Shown: positions 26,486 to 36,299 of the stretch, in pieces
Numbering within the stretch: position 1 is the stretch's first letter
Layout: every line of letters starts with the position of its first letter
Assembly: GCF_022701255.1 (NCBI RefSeq)
Contig: NZ_CP031705.1
Location: forward strand, 1,116,001-1,180,000
Source of the DNA: Microcoleus vaginatus HSN003
GTDB lineage: Bacteria; Cyanobacteriota; Cyanobacteriia; Cyanobacteriales; Microcoleaceae
Direction: 5' to 3'
DNA: 64,000 nt
Notes under the pieces: generated by a model
The model's database searches: none
The model's input: only the letters and a program-made list of their open reading frames with translations
What the model was told of the DNA's origin: nothing
Made by a program: the position numbers and the translations under genes

Positions 26486-27654
26486 ACGCATATTGGTTGC
26501 TCGATCGCAATATAACTTTCCTCAATCACGGCTCTTTTGGCGCCTGTCCGATTCCCGTACTGGAAGCGCAAACCGCTTTTCGGGAACAACTTGAAAGAGA
26601 ACCTTTGCGCTTTTTAATGCGGGAATTTGAACCCTTGTTGGATAATGCGAGAAATCAGTTAGCAGCATTTCTCGGTGCGAGTGAGGATGACTTGGCTTTT
26701 GTGCCGAATGCCACCACGGGAGTAAATGCAGTTTTGCGATCGCTCTGTTTTGCTCCGGGCGACGAATTACTAACTACAAATCAGGAATACAACGCTTGCC
26801 GCAACACACTTAATTTTGTAGCCGAGCGGACAGGGGCTAAAGTAATAGTAGCAGAAGTGCCCTTTCCAATTGAGTCACCCGACCAAATTATTGAAGCAAT
26901 AATTAAGTGCGTTTCACCGCAAACAAAGTTAGCCTTATTAGACCACGTTGTCAGCCAAACAGGTTTAATCTTTCCCATCAAACAATTAGTCGGCGAGTTA
27001 GCTAACCGTGGCGTCGATGTATTAGTAGACGGAGCTCACGCGCCGGGAATGCTAGAGCTGAATTTAGATGAAATTGGCGCGGCTTACTATACCGGAAATT
27101 GCCACAAATGGCTGTGCGCGCCGAAAGGTGCGGGCTTTTTATACGTGCGGCGCGACAAGCAAAATGCCATTCGACCAACTACGATCAGTCACGGTGCTAA
27201 CTCGCCCCGCGCTGATAAATCGCGCTTTCAATTAGAATTTGACTGGATGGGAACTGTCGATCCAAGTCCCTATTTGTGCGTGCCTGTAGCTATTGATTTT
27301 ATGGGTTCTTTGTTGAGCGGCGGCTGGCCGGAATTGAGGGCAAAAAATCATGCTTTGGCGTTGGCGGGGAGAAAAATATTGGCGGACAAATTAGGTTTAC
27401 CACTGCCTTGTCCTGATGAAATGGTTGGTTCGATGGCTGTTGTGCAACTGGCAGACTCGCAGTCTGATGTGGTTGCAAAGGGAGGAATTCCACCTTTGCA
27501 AGAGGCGCTGTGGGAGACTTTTAAAATAGAAGTTCCGGTGATTCCTTGGCCGGATGCTAGCAAGCAGTTGGTGAGGATTTCGGCTCAGTTATATAATACT
27601 TTGCCCCAGTATCAATATTTAGCTAAGGCGCTGGTTGAGCTGACGAGAATGTGA
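26479..27654 (+). CDS. Class V aminotransferase / isopenicillin-N-epimerase-like PLP enzyme
   Basis: A 391-residue fold-type I PLP protein. FLNHGSFGACP opens the domain, NATTGVNAVLRS holds the phosphate site, VDGAHAPGMLELNLDEIG contains the PLP-ring Asp, and the Schiff-base lysine is in GNCHKWLCAPKG. These features match the branch of class V enzymes annotated as isopenicillin-N epimerase-like and related to cysteine desulfurases, but no substrate can be assigned. The mobA-aminotransferase gap is only 56 bp of repeat, so the two may share a transcript. A 17-bp hairpin follows the stop. Confidence 0.88.
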   Translation: MINAYWLLDRNITFLNHGSFGACPIPVLEAQTAFREQLEREPLRFLMREFEPLLDNARNQLAAFLGASEDDLAFVPNATTGVNAVLRSLCFAPGDELLTTNQEYNACRNTLNFVAERTGAKVIVAEVPFPIESPDQIIEAIIKCVSPQTKLALLDHVVSQTGLIFPIKQLVGELANRGVDVLVDGAHAPGMLELNLDEIGAAYYTGNCHKWLCAPKGAGFLYVRRDKQNAIRPTTISHGANSPRADKSRFQLEFDWMGTVDPSPYLCVPVAIDFMGSLLSGGWPELRAKNHALALAGRKILADKLGLPLPCPDEMVGSMAVVQLADSQSDVVAKGGIPPLQEALWETFKIEVPVIPWPDASKQLVRISAQLYNTLPQYQYLAKALVELTRM

Positions 27655-28081
27655 GTTGGAGCTTCGCGGAAAGAAACATAACACCCTAACTACAAACAGT
27701 TATCGGTTTGTAGTTAGGGTGTCGGTTCTCATAGTGTGGGTGAATACCGATTATTCGTCCTTACTATAAACGTCGTAAAGGTTATACAAATAGGCACAAT
27801 AAGAGTAAAAATCCGCCAAGTAAGCACCTTTATTCCTCTTTAAGTTTGGTACTATTTACCTCCACTAAAAAATTACACAAAAAACAGATATAAAGCCCCA
27901 TAGCCCTAAACTTCGCCAATCCGCCCACGCCGCAGAAAAGTTGTAAATAACCCCCGAAAATTCCTAAGTTAAAACAGGGTTGTCAAAGCGGATAGCGCAC
28001 AACTTCCGCGCAACAGAATATAATGTATCCACACTTGCATTTTTGCAGACAAAACAAAGGAAATTAAAAGAGGCGAATACC
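27655..28081. other. Intergenic region before the small conserved protein
   Basis: A 427-bp gap between genes on the same strand. The left end carries a strong hairpin (27681-27722); the rest is AT-rich. It probably holds the promoter for the downstream gene; no clear -35/-10 pair stands out. Confidence 0.45.
27681..27722 (+). terminator. 17-bp perfect hairpin behind the aminotransferase gene
   Basis: ACACCCTAACTACAAAC (27681-27697) pairs with GTTTGTAGTTAGGGTGT (27706-27722) across an 8-base loop. There is no T tract after it, so it may be a factor-dependent end or an mRNA-protecting stem. Confidence 0.55.
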
Positions 28082-28429
28082 ATGTCCAATGCCATGATGG
28101 TAATTTACCCCTATCGCGAACAGTACACCTGGGTTTTTGACGACGAGCGAGTCGGACTTGTCCGAGAACCATTTGTTCAGGGCGTCCCCGAAATGATTAA
28201 CGCGCTTGTCGCAGACATTCCCAATGCCGCTCAAGGTTTCCGACTTTTATTTTCAGCCAATCCATTTCCCGGATATCAAGCAGAAATGCTGTGGTTGAAA
28301 GCAGAATACGGCGGTAACTGGTATCGCTGGGAATCGAAAAATCTCGAAGGCTGGCTGTGTCCGGCTTTGCTCAAATACTTTCCAGAAGCACCGCCAAAGT
28401 TTTACTGCAAAGCTGAAAAACTGCAATAA
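28082..28429 (+). CDS. Conserved 115-residue protein (resembles DUF6717)
   Basis: A soluble protein with a conserved look: MMVIYPYREQYTWVFDDE, VGLVREPFVQGVPEMINAL, FRLLFSANPFPGYQ and LEGWLCPALLKYFPEAPPKF. I recall this pattern from small proteins listed under DUF6717, with no known function. The ATG at 28082 is preceded by GAGGCG at about 8 bases; upstream in-frame codons have no conserved content. It ends 14 bp before the LCP-family gene, so the two are probably co-transcribed. Confidence 0.72.
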   Translation: MSNAMMVIYPYREQYTWVFDDERVGLVREPFVQGVPEMINALVADIPNAAQGFRLLFSANPFPGYQAEMLWLKAEYGGNWYRWESKNLEGWLCPALLKYFPEAPPKFYCKAEKLQ

Positions 28430-28443
28430 TCAACAGCAAGTCA

Positions 28444-29793
28444 ATGAAAAACTTGTCAATTTTTAAAAGAGACTTTGTTACACCAGTCGATAAAATATCT
28501 CGAAAAAAGCCTAAATTTTTCGTGTATGTAGTGGGGGTATTTTTCCTGGTTTTCACAGCGGCCATCTCCGCGACAATGGGGGCAATTACCGCTCTGTTAG
28601 CTCCCGTGGAACCGCCAATTATCAATAGAGTATTAGAGGCTACTGGCTTTGACTATCTATCCTCCAACCGCTCTGGATACCGCCTGTCACGCTCAGTTAA
28701 TATCTTGATATTGGGAATTGACGGGGTGCCGGAATCTGCCGCCAATGGCCCTAAGATATTTAACGGTCGCAGCGATACAATACTCTTATTCCACCTCGAT
28801 CCTAGAGATAAATCTATTAGTTTGCTTTCAGTTCCGCGAGATACTAAAGTCGAAGTTCCCGGAATTCCCTTCAGCAAAATTAGCGAAGCCAATGCTAGAG
28901 GAGGAGCAGCTTTGGCGACGCAATTGGTTAGCAGTATGCTGAACAATACGAAAATAGAACGATACGTGCGAGTCAGCAGCAATGCGTTTCGGGAATTAGT
29001 CGATTTAGTGGGCGGAGTTGAGGTATTTGTACCTCGCGCCATGTCGTATACAGATAGCGCCCAAAAGTTAAAAATAAACTTATCCAAGGGATGGCAAACT
29101 CTCAACGGAGAACAAGCAGAACAATTTGCTCGATTTCGCAACGATGGTTTAGGAGATATTGGTCGCATTCAGCGGCAGCAATCTTTAATTGAAGCTATTC
29201 GGAACCGCCTCACAAGTCCATCAGTATTGGTGCGCTTGCCACAAATTGTTGGATTGATGCAAAAATATGTGGATACAAACCTAAACTATGAGGAAATATT
29301 GACGCTGGCAAATTTCGGTTTGCAATTGGAGCGAGAGAATTTTAAAATGGTAATGTTGCCGGGAAGTTCTAGTTCTGAAGAAGGAGATTTGAGGAGTTAT
29401 TGGATTGTAGATGTGATGGGACTCGATCGCATTATGACGCAATATTTAAACCCGGGCGTGCCGGATTTCGCCCAAGGACGATTTCGCAACCCAACCGAGT
29501 CGGTTTTGCCCAAAAACCTCAAAATAGCTGTCCAAAACGCTTCTAGCAAACCGACAACCGCAAAAAACGTTGGTGAGTTTCTCACAAAAAAGGGCTTTTT
29601 TAATGTATCTGTAGTGCAGGATTCGCCCCAGAAGGAGCGTCACAGTCAAATTATTGTTCAGCAAGGCGATTTAGAGGCAGCGAATCTACTGCAAAAAGAG
29701 TTAGGCGGCGGTAAAATTGAAGCATCTTCTACCGGTGAAATCCATTCTGACTTGACACTTCGCGTTGGCGAAGATTGGGTAAAGCGATTTTAA
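28444..29793 (+). CDS. LytR-CpsA-Psr (LCP) family envelope protein
   Basis: A 449-residue protein with a short cytoplasmic start, one transmembrane helix (about residues 24-46) and an extracytoplasmic LCP domain: ILILGIDG, GRSDTILLFHLDPRDKSISL, LSVPRDTKVEVPG, then the RFRNDGLGDIGRIQRQQ signature carrying the Arg residues that bind the pyrophosphate lipid. A LytR_C domain follows (about residues 355-445). LCP proteins transfer glycopolymers from lipid carriers to the cell wall or outer envelope. It is likely co-transcribed with the preceding 115-residue protein. A heptad block follows the stop directly. Confidence 0.92.
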   Translation: MKNLSIFKRDFVTPVDKISRKKPKFFVYVVGVFFLVFTAAISATMGAITALLAPVEPPIINRVLEATGFDYLSSNRSGYRLSRSVNILILGIDGVPESAANGPKIFNGRSDTILLFHLDPRDKSISLLSVPRDTKVEVPGIPFSKISEANARGGAALATQLVSSMLNNTKIERYVRVSSNAFRELVDLVGGVEVFVPRAMSYTDSAQKLKINLSKGWQTLNGEQAEQFARFRNDGLGDIGRIQRQQSLIEAIRNRLTSPSVLVRLPQIVGLMQKYVDTNLNYEEILTLANFGLQLERENFKMVMLPGSSSSEEGDLRSYWIVDVMGLDRIMTQYLNPGVPDFAQGRFRNPTESVLPKNLKIAVQNASSKPTTAKNVGEFLTKKGFFNVSVVQDSPQKERHSQIIVQQGDLEAANLLQKELGGGKIEASSTGEIHSDLTLRVGEDWVKRF

Positions 29794-29859
29794 TTAGTCA
29801 TTAGTTATTAGTCATTAGTCAACAGTCAACAGTCAACAGTCAACAGTCAACAGTCAACT
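29792..29859. repeat. Heptad block (TAGTCAT/CAACAGT)
   Basis: Units of the TTAGTCA type pass into five to six units of AACAGTC, starting at the LCP stop codon and ending 27 bases before the pentapeptide-repeat ATG. Confidence 0.85.
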
Positions 29860-29885
29860 ATGCCCCATTCCCCATTCCCATCATC

Positions 29886-30395
29886 ATGAAAAGCGTTTTC
29901 CGAATTTTCCTGAGCCTGGTTTTAAGTTTAGTGTTGGCTTTGGGGTGGGTGCTGCTGAGTGCTACTCCGGCATTTGCCCTACCGAAAACAAATATTAATT
30001 ACACAAATATTAATTTGTCCGATCGCGATTTTTCCAACTCGGATTTAGCAGGGGGAACATTTGTCGCAGCCGAAATGCGGGGAACCAATTTTCAAGGTGC
30101 TGATTTAACTAATGCGATTTTGACTAAGGGAGTTTTGCTGAATGCCAACTTGTCAGGTGCCAACCTCTCCGGTGCTTTGGCAGATAGAGTTACATTCGAC
30201 GGCGCTAATTTGATGAATGCTAATTTTTCCGAGGCAATTATGACTCGAACTCGGTTTTTTGATGCTGCCATTTCCGGCGCTGATTTTACTGACGCGATTA
30301 TCGACGCTTATCAAGTGACAATCCTGTGCGAGAAAGCAGATGGTGTCAATCCCGTGACAGGAGTTTCTACCCGCGAAAGTTTGGGATGTCCGTAG
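29886..30395 (+). CDS. Exported pentapeptide-repeat protein (thylakoid-lumen type)
   Basis: A 169-residue protein with a classic signal peptide (residues 1-32, hydrophobic core [18 protein letters not shown], cleavage after AFA). About eight pentapeptide A(D/N)LXX repeats follow ([21 protein letters not shown]), which form a right-handed beta helix. The end has two cysteines (ILCEKADG and LGCP) that could form a disulfide, as in lumenal pentapeptide proteins of cyanobacteria and plastids. Lumenal or periplasmic location is inferred. Function unknown. Confidence 0.88.
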   Translation: MKSVFRIFLSLVLSLVLALGWVLLSATPAFALPKTNINYTNINLSDRDFSNSDLAGGTFVAAEMRGTNFQGADLTNAILTKGVLLNANLSGANLSGALADRVTFDGANLMNANFSEAIMTRTRFFDAAISGADFTDAIIDAYQVTILCEKADGVNPVTGVSTRESLGCP

Positions 30396-30522
30396 AAATT
30401 TACAAGTTAAAAAATTCCTGAGTAAGTGTTTGATTAGATGCACCTGTAGCGACGTAAAATACACACATTAAAGCCCCTCTCCTGCAAGGCGAGGGGTTTG
30501 AGGCAATTTCCAAGTATCGGCT

Positions 30523-31776
30523 CTATCGAGCGCTACAAATGTCTGTGCTGGCAGTACCAAGTACCAAATCGGAATTCAAAAGCAAATCTAAATCGGTGTC
30601 AGGATTAACAGTATACAAATCGACTTTATCTCGGCCCAAAAATACTCCGATCAAAGTCCCGATTCCCGCACCGCCGAGCACCTCTTCAGTCGCGATCGCC
30701 CGATCGCCCGTAACACCTGCGATCGCCGCCGCTGCTGCTGCACCCAACGCCGTATTCTTAACCAGATTACCAACATTAACGCCCTTGGTAACAGTTTCTT
30801 TCCTAGTAATCACTTGCGAAGTGGCATTGAGAGGCACTCTGCTGCCGTTGAGGATACTTAATTCTTGGGCTACGAATTGAACGCCCGAAGCAGTCGATCG
30901 CAATTCGCCACTAATTTTCGAGCCTTCGGGTATCAGCACTTGGCCATTATTACCCGCGATATCCGCAGCTACAGTCAGCGTAATTGGAGACTTGTCATTG
31001 GGGCCGAGCAAAATCTTGCCTTTTGTGTACTCGATTGGGATAGTCACCCCCTTGGGAATTTGCAGAGCAACAGATTCGCTAACATCAATCTTAGCAATGT
31101 AAGGAGAATTAATTGCTCTTGCTTGATTGCTACTAACTAATGTTTGATAGATAAAAGCAGCTACTTCAGCTCGCGTTGCTGACTTGTTAGGTTTGAGAGA
31201 TTTAGGACTGGGATAGCTGACAACCAACTGTTTTTCAGTAGCAGCAGCAACGCTTTTGACAGCATAACTTTGAATCTCACCCGCATCATTATAGTAGCTG
31301 AGAACATCTTGAAAATCGCACGTAGGCTCATAGCCCATGCCGTTATTTAAAGCGACTACAACTTGAACGCGAGGAATCTGCTGTGTCGGCCTAAAAACAT
31401 TGCCGGGATAGCCAGACATCCATCCCATTTCGTAAGCTTCGGCGATCGCCCCGCTTGCCCAAAAATTAGACGGAACATCGGCAAACCTTACAGCATCGCG
31501 GCTTTTGGCCTTTTTCACAGAACGCACCATTGCCGCGAATTCAGCCCGCGTTACTGGTGCATCCGGCCGGAAACTACCATCGGGAAATCCTTTGATAATG
31601 CCTCTTTCCGACAAATCTTGAATAAAGTCTTTTGCCCAGTAGTTATTATTAACATCCGAAAAAGCTGTCTGAGCAAAAGAAGGCGCGGGAGCTAGCATCG
31701 GCGCTGCGGTTGCGGCAACTGTTCCCAAGGTTAATAAAACAGATGTACCGGATTTGATGCGATGTAATACAGACAT
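30523..31776 (-). CDS. Exported SLH-domain protein
   Basis: A 417-residue protein with a signal peptide (about residues 1-36, ending PSFAQ). Three SLH modules follow: AFSDVNNNYWAKDFIQDLSE with GFPDGSFRPDAPVTRAEFA; RFADVPSNFWASGAIAEAYE; and a weaker third ending KSATRAEVAAFIYQTL. The C-terminal half (about residues 215-380) contains VLIPEGSKISGEL and a glycine/alanine-rich hydrophobic stretch, like the VirB10/TrbI-type tails on some cyanobacterial SLH proteins. It is probably anchored to peptidoglycan or outer membrane. The ATG at 31776 has GGAG about 8 bases upstream; an in-frame TTG at 31800 is less likely. Confidence 0.87.
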   Translation of the reverse strand: MSVLHRIKSGTSVLLTLGTVAATAAPMLAPAPSFAQTAFSDVNNNYWAKDFIQDLSERGIIKGFPDGSFRPDAPVTRAEFAAMVRSVKKAKSRDAVRFADVPSNFWASGAIAEAYEMGWMSGYPGNVFRPTQQIPRVQVVVALNNGMGYEPTCDFQDVLSYYNDAGEIQSYAVKSVAAATEKQLVVSYPSPKSLKPNKSATRAEVAAFIYQTLVSSNQARAINSPYIAKIDVSESVALQIPKGVTIPIEYTKGKILLGPNDKSPITLTVAADIAGNNGQVLIPEGSKISGELRSTASGVQFVAQELSILNGSRVPLNATSQVITRKETVTKGVNVGNLVKNTALGAAAAAAIAGVTGDRAIATEEVLGGAGIGTLIGVFLGRDKVDLYTVNPDTDLDLLLNSDLVLGTASTDICSAR

Positions 31777-32113
31777 TTTTTGATTCTCCAATTTACACAA
31801 TTTTTTTATTGAGGAGAACTAAGCTTTTGATAGGCTGATTGATTCCTGTCCAACTTGCTCTTTCCCCCAGTTATGTAATCATTATTGAAAAGTTTTACTT
31901 CTTGTGCGGGGAAGATACGGTCTTTTAAAATAAATATTTTTATTCTTAGTGTGGAATTTTAAAAGGCTTAAATTCCTTAAAATCCTTATGTTGCTTATCT
32001 CCCTTATCTACCTTGTGTCTGCAATTAACAGGATTTAGGGACAAAGCCGTTTGATATTAGTTAACTATATTAATTAAAAGTGAATATAATTGACTCGATC
32101 GAGAAATACCTGT
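31777..32113. other. Intergenic region between SLH and amidase genes
   Basis: A 337-bp AT-rich gap between divergent genes, expected to hold both promoters. I see no repeat array or convincing promoter pair. Confidence 0.4.
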
Positions 32114-33601
32114 ATGTTGCTTATGAGTAGCCTGACGTTTGCCTCTGCCCATCAGCTAGCGCGAATGATTCGCGATCGCCAAGTCTCTGCCGTCGAAGTT
32201 CTCGACGCTTACCTTACTCAAATCGCAAAGCACAACTCGAAACTAAACGCCATTTGTACGCTGGATGAAGACAATGCCCGTACTAGAGCAAGACTTGCCG
32301 ATGAAGCCCTAGCCAGAGGAGAAAACTGGGGTGCTTTACATGGGGTTCCCATCACGATTAAAGACATTTTTGAAACAGCCGGACTCCGCACCACAGCAGG
32401 CTATATTCCCCTCAAAGATTATGTGCCTCAACAGGATGCAACTGCTGTTGCGAGATTGCGGGCAGCAGGTGCTGTCATTATGGGAAAAACCAACATGGCG
32501 GAACTGGCTGCCGATTATCAAAGCACAAATTCTCTGTTTCCACGGGTGAATAATCCTTGGCATCTAGACTACACACCTGGGGGCAGTTCTGGAGGGAGTG
32601 CCGCTGCTGTCGCCGCCGGACTTTCACCGTTGGATTTGGGGAACGATTTCGGGGGTTCAGTGCGTCAACCCGCTCATTTCTGCGGCATATATGGTTTAAA
32701 GCCGACAGATCGCCGTATTTCTACAGCAGGGCAGATTCCTGAAGTGCCGGGAATGCCACTATCTATTCGGCAAATGATGACAGTGGGGTGTTTTGCTCGA
32801 TCGCTCGAAGACATCCGGCTATGTTTTTCGTTAATTGCAGGGGCGGATCTGCGACGCCCTGATGTCCCACCGATTCCGCTCGATCGACCCTCTGGCAAGC
32901 CTTTGCAGCATCTCAAAATCGCTTGGAGCGCTGAATGGGCCGAAGTTCCCGTTGCTTCTGAAATTCGAGCAGCTATGGAGTCGATCGTGCAGACACTCTC
33001 TCACGCAGGTGTCCAAACCGAACGCTGGCTTCCCAAAGACTTTGACCTTTCCAAAATATTGAATCTCTACGGGCGGATCTCAATGTACCTCACTATCTAC
33101 GCTCAACCGCAGGATAGATATAACCTGCGTCGTAGTTTAGAGTTAATCTTCCGCACCGCAACCCAAGGCGACAAGGAACTCCGAAAATTGGGAGATTTCA
33201 GCAGATTCCTACCTGAGATATTGAATCCAAGTTTGAAAGGATATTTCGAGGCACTCACACAGCGCGATCGCTTCACTGCCGATATGGATGAGGCATTAGA
33301 ACCGTGGGATGTATGGCTTTGTCCAGTTGCGGCAACCGCTGCGTTTACCCATCGTCCCGCTTGGACTGCCGTTGATGTTAATGGCAGATCCTATCCTCAT
33401 GCAGTGGCAAACGGAGCTTACACCATGCCTTCTAATCTTAGTGGACATCCTGCCGTGGTAATTCCAATTGGACAAACTCAGAATGGTTTACCGATTGGAA
33501 TGCAAATTGTTGGTAAGCGCTGGTGCGAAATGGAGTTGTTGGCGATCGCAGAAGCGATCGACAAAGTGGTTGGTAGCTTGCAACACCCACCTGGTTATTG
33601 A
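32114..33601 (+). CDS. Amidase-signature family amidohydrolase
   Basis: A 495-residue amidase-signature enzyme. The Ser-cisSer-Lys triad is visible: the Lys in HGVPITIKDIFETAG, the cis-Ser in PGGSSGGSAAAVAAG and the nucleophile in GNDFGGSVRQPAHFCG, followed by GLKPT. It hydrolyses an amide bond, but the substrate cannot be read from sequence. It is not a convincing GatA, since no gatB or gatC lies nearby. I start at the ATG at 32114; the ATG at 32123 is equally possible, and an upstream TTG frame adds no family sequence. Length is normal. Confidence 0.88.
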   Translation: MLLMSSLTFASAHQLARMIRDRQVSAVEVLDAYLTQIAKHNSKLNAICTLDEDNARTRARLADEALARGENWGALHGVPITIKDIFETAGLRTTAGYIPLKDYVPQQDATAVARLRAAGAVIMGKTNMAELAADYQSTNSLFPRVNNPWHLDYTPGGSSGGSAAAVAAGLSPLDLGNDFGGSVRQPAHFCGIYGLKPTDRRISTAGQIPEVPGMPLSIRQMMTVGCFARSLEDIRLCFSLIAGADLRRPDVPPIPLDRPSGKPLQHLKIAWSAEWAEVPVASEIRAAMESIVQTLSHAGVQTERWLPKDFDLSKILNLYGRISMYLTIYAQPQDRYNLRRSLELIFRTATQGDKELRKLGDFSRFLPEILNPSLKGYFEALTQRDRFTADMDEALEPWDVWLCPVAATAAFTHRPAWTAVDVNGRSYPHAVANGAYTMPSNLSGHPAVVIPIGQTQNGLPIGMQIVGKRWCEMELLAIAEAIDKVVGSLQHPPGY

Positions 33602-33808
33602 GCATTTTATAAAGTTTCACTTGATGGTGAAGAATACAATCAGTGTTAGGGTGGGTCAGGTTTGAGATTTTCCATTTGCACCGAAATTCTGACTCGGACG
33701 CACCGTTTTTTGCGGGCGTGCGTCAGTTGTGAAATTGTTAGTTTATAGCGAAAATAATGCTAGCTGACGCACCCTACTTCATTTTTACTGATGAGGGGTG
33801 ACTGATAT

Positions 33809-34501
33809 CTAATGACTAATACTTGCGATCGGCTCCCAACTGGTCACATCTTCAAATAAAGATTGATAGCCCGCTGCATTGGGATGAAGCCCATCGGAAG
33901 TTAGACACGAACTACACCAAATATTGCCCCGAGCGAGCCATTTATCAAAAATATCTAAATAGGGAATTCCCCGCAACTCACAAGCTAATTTCGTTGCCTC
34001 TTTATACCGATATTGGTCAGCATGACTGTAATACAAACAATCTTGAAAAGGCATTTTACTTTCATCCACCGGCACCATCCCGACAAATATCACCGGACAA
34101 AGTTGTTGGGACAGGTTTAACAAATTATCCAAAACAGTTTTAAAATGCTCAAAATCAGTGTAGCTGCGCCCGGTAGGCGACTGCACTCTCGCCGAATCGT
34201 TGAGGCCTACGGAAAGAATAATCGCATCCGGGACGCGGTTTCTGAGCTCGCCACGCTGGCGAAACTCGTTTTCGAGCCGCTGGGCGACTTGATAGGTGCG
34301 ATCGCCCCGAACGCCCAAATTGTATAAAACGTGTCCTGCACTCTCCGGTAACATCCACTGGCGCCGCAATCTTTCCACCCAGCCACCGCCTACACCGTCG
34401 CCGAAACCGTAGATTAAGCTGTCACCGAAAGCAACCAATTTGAGGGGATGAGAAGTTCCCCGATGCAAGTGACCAAAGGAATAGGCTGTTGCTACCTGCA
34501 T
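33809..34501 (-). CDS. SGNH/GDSL-family hydrolase
   Basis: A 230-residue SGNH esterase/lipase-like protein. The blocks are in order: VAFGDSLIYG (catalytic Ser), NLGVRGDRTYQV (Gly), ILSVGLNDSA (Asn) and DGLHPNAAGYQ (Asp and His). There is no signal peptide, so it is probably cytoplasmic. The family cleaves esters or thioesters of varied substrates. I use the ATG at 34501; an in-frame TTG lies two codons earlier. The tnpB insertion begins 46 bp upstream of its start, so its original promoter may have been displaced. Confidence 0.86.
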   Translation of the reverse strand: MQVATAYSFGHLHRGTSHPLKLVAFGDSLIYGFGDGVGGGWVERLRRQWMLPESAGHVLYNLGVRGDRTYQVAQRLENEFRQRGELRNRVPDAIILSVGLNDSARVQSPTGRSYTDFEHFKTVLDNLLNLSQQLCPVIFVGMVPVDESKMPFQDCLYYSHADQYRYKEATKLACELRGIPYLDIFDKWLARGNIWCSSCLTSDGLHPNAAGYQSLFEDVTSWEPIASISH

Positions 34502-34547
34502 AAGCAATGATACTCAGTTAATAAATTATGAATCTTGACATAGTGAA

Positions 34548-35774
34548 TTACCCGACGTTCATCTGAGTACAGATAGAACGCGGGCTTCCCAATTCAACCG
34601 CAACAGCCTCTACAGTAGTAGACTTGCGTCCATACCGTTTTGGTCTTACATTGCGTCCAAGGGCAGTAGCGCTGATTCCCAACGCCAAAATCCGTAAGCC
34701 TTCATTTCTGATATTGATCGCCGCATTCACATCTCGATCATGTCGCTGATGGCAACGAGGGCAATCAAACGAGCGGACACAGAGATCCATCTTTGGGATT
34801 TGTAGCAGCGTATTTGAGCAAAGGTGAGAAGAGGGAAAAAACCTGCCTATTTCTAGATAAGTCTTGCCGTCAAACTCTGCTTTGTATTTGAGCATGGTGC
34901 AAAACATTCCCCAACCTGCATCACTAATTGCCTGGGCAAGGTGATGATTTTTGACCATGTTTTTCACTGCTAGATTTTCCACCACGATAACTTGGTTTTC
35001 GTTAACTGTCTTACGGGACAGCTTGTGGAGGAAATCCGAGCGCACTCTCGAAATTTTAGAATGCACTTTTGCCACAGCAATACGAGCTTTACGCCGCTTG
35101 TTAGTGGTCTTATCCTTTTTGCGAGATAGCTTTCGCTGTTTGCGTTTTAAGTTAAGCTCATGCTTCTTAAGATGCCGTGGGTTTTGGTATTTTGAGCCAT
35201 CCGAAGTGACGGCAAAATCAATCAGCCCCAAGTCAAGCCCAATCGTCTTGCCTTCACTACTGGGTTCTGGCGAGTCAAGACCATCCTCGACCAATAGCGA
35301 AGCATAATAGCGACCATCAGGCATCCTCGACACCGTAACAGTCCTCAACTTTCCTTCTATGTTTCGATGAACCTTAGCTTTTACCGTTCCTAAGTAACCT
35401 GGGAATTTAATTTCCCCTTGGCTCAATAGTTTGACATTTGCGGGATATTGAAGGGATTGCCGACCATGGCGATTTTTGAAAAATGGATAACCAGTACGTC
35501 CGTCAAAAAAGTTAATGAACGCTTGAGATAGATTTAGCACAGATTGCTGAAGACATTGTGAATAGCAAGTTTTTAGCCATTCGTGTTCAGCTTTCCAAAA
35601 CGGGATCTGCTTTTTCATCTCAAGAGCAGACAAACCTTTACCCGTCTCTTTGTAAGCTATTGACATAGCCGCAAGTGACTGATTCCAGACCCAACGCGCA
35701 CACCCAAAAGCTTGAGCCAAATGAGCTTGCTGTGCATTTGTGGGGTAAAGTCTGACCTTGACTGCTTTTAACAT
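34548..35774 (-). CDS. tnpB: TnpB family RNA-guided nuclease of an IS200/IS605-type element
   Basis: A 408-residue TnpB. The N-terminal helix-turn-helix region begins MLKAVKVRLYPTNAQQAHL. The RuvC-like site is split as usual: D181 (IGLDLGLIDFAV), E266 (VVENLAVKNM) and D348 (DRDVNAAINI), so the catalytic triad is intact. The zinc finger is damaged: the first knuckle reads CSNT (C319) instead of CSNC, while the second (C338/C341) is present. The C-terminal ELGSPRS is typical of the family. No TnpA lies nearby, so it is an IS1341-type lone tnpB that could not move without a helper. The guide RNA of such elements normally derives from the 3' end of the gene. Confidence 0.9.
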   Translation of the reverse strand: MLKAVKVRLYPTNAQQAHLAQAFGCARWVWNQSLAAMSIAYKETGKGLSALEMKKQIPFWKAEHEWLKTCYSQCLQQSVLNLSQAFINFFDGRTGYPFFKNRHGRQSLQYPANVKLLSQGEIKFPGYLGTVKAKVHRNIEGKLRTVTVSRMPDGRYYASLLVEDGLDSPEPSSEGKTIGLDLGLIDFAVTSDGSKYQNPRHLKKHELNLKRKQRKLSRKKDKTTNKRRKARIAVAKVHSKISRVRSDFLHKLSRKTVNENQVIVVENLAVKNMVKNHHLAQAISDAGWGMFCTMLKYKAEFDGKTYLEIGRFFPSSHLCSNTLLQIPKMDLCVRSFDCPRCHQRHDRDVNAAINIRNEGLRILALGISATALGRNVRPKRYGRKSTTVEAVAVELGSPRSICTQMNVG

Positions 35775-35972
35775 TCCATTATGTTAACACGGTTTACAGA
35801 ACATGATAAATAATAGGGTGGTGGCAGAGATTATTTGCCAAGTCGGCGGGGCATCGAACCCCTTGACTCGCACAGCGAACATCCCGTCGCTCAAGGTCGT
35901 ACCATGTTTGGCGCGGGGCTTCCCGCGACTAAGCTAAACTAGAATGTAACATTACATAAAGTAGGTAGTCTC
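35775..35972. other. Hairpin-rich region upstream of tnpB and rpoZ
   Basis: A 198-bp gap. GGGGCATCGAACCCC and GCGGGGCTTCCCGC form two small hairpins, possibly the left-end structures of the tnpB element, since IS605-type ends are hairpins. The remaining ~60 bp should hold the rpoZ promoter. No target-site pattern can be proven by eye. Confidence 0.4.
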
Positions 35973-36203
35973 ATGGTTAAGCGTCCAACCTTCGATTCAA
36001 CTCAGCTTACCCGTCGGGCGGAAGAGTTGATTAACGGTGCATCCAACCGCTATCGGATTACGGTGCAGGTGGCGAACCGCGCAAAACGCCGTCGCTATGA
36101 AGATTTTGACAATATGGACGACCATCAAATGAAACCTGTAATGCGGGCGATATTTGAGATGTCGGACGAACTGAGTCAGCCGGAAATAATCGGAGATATC
36201 TAG
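35973..36203 (+). CDS. rpoZ: RNA polymerase omega subunit
   Basis: A 76-residue cyanobacterial omega subunit. It shows [20 protein letters not shown], then the [16 protein letters not shown] region, as in cyanobacterial and plastid-lineage RpoZ. Omega assists assembly of the RNA polymerase core by holding beta-prime. Length is normal. It is apparently monocistronic, with the tnpB element directly upstream. Confidence 0.93.
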   Translation: MVKRPTFDSTQLTRRAEELINGASNRYRITVQVANRAKRRRYEDFDNMDDHQMKPVMRAIFEMSDELSQPEIIGDI

Positions 36204-36299
36204 GCTTCGGGAGTTTTGAGTTTTGAGTGGTGAATTGCCAAAAATTTTTGTCAACTCAAAACTCAAAACTTTGTCAAACTAGACTTGGGTGGGGGGACG

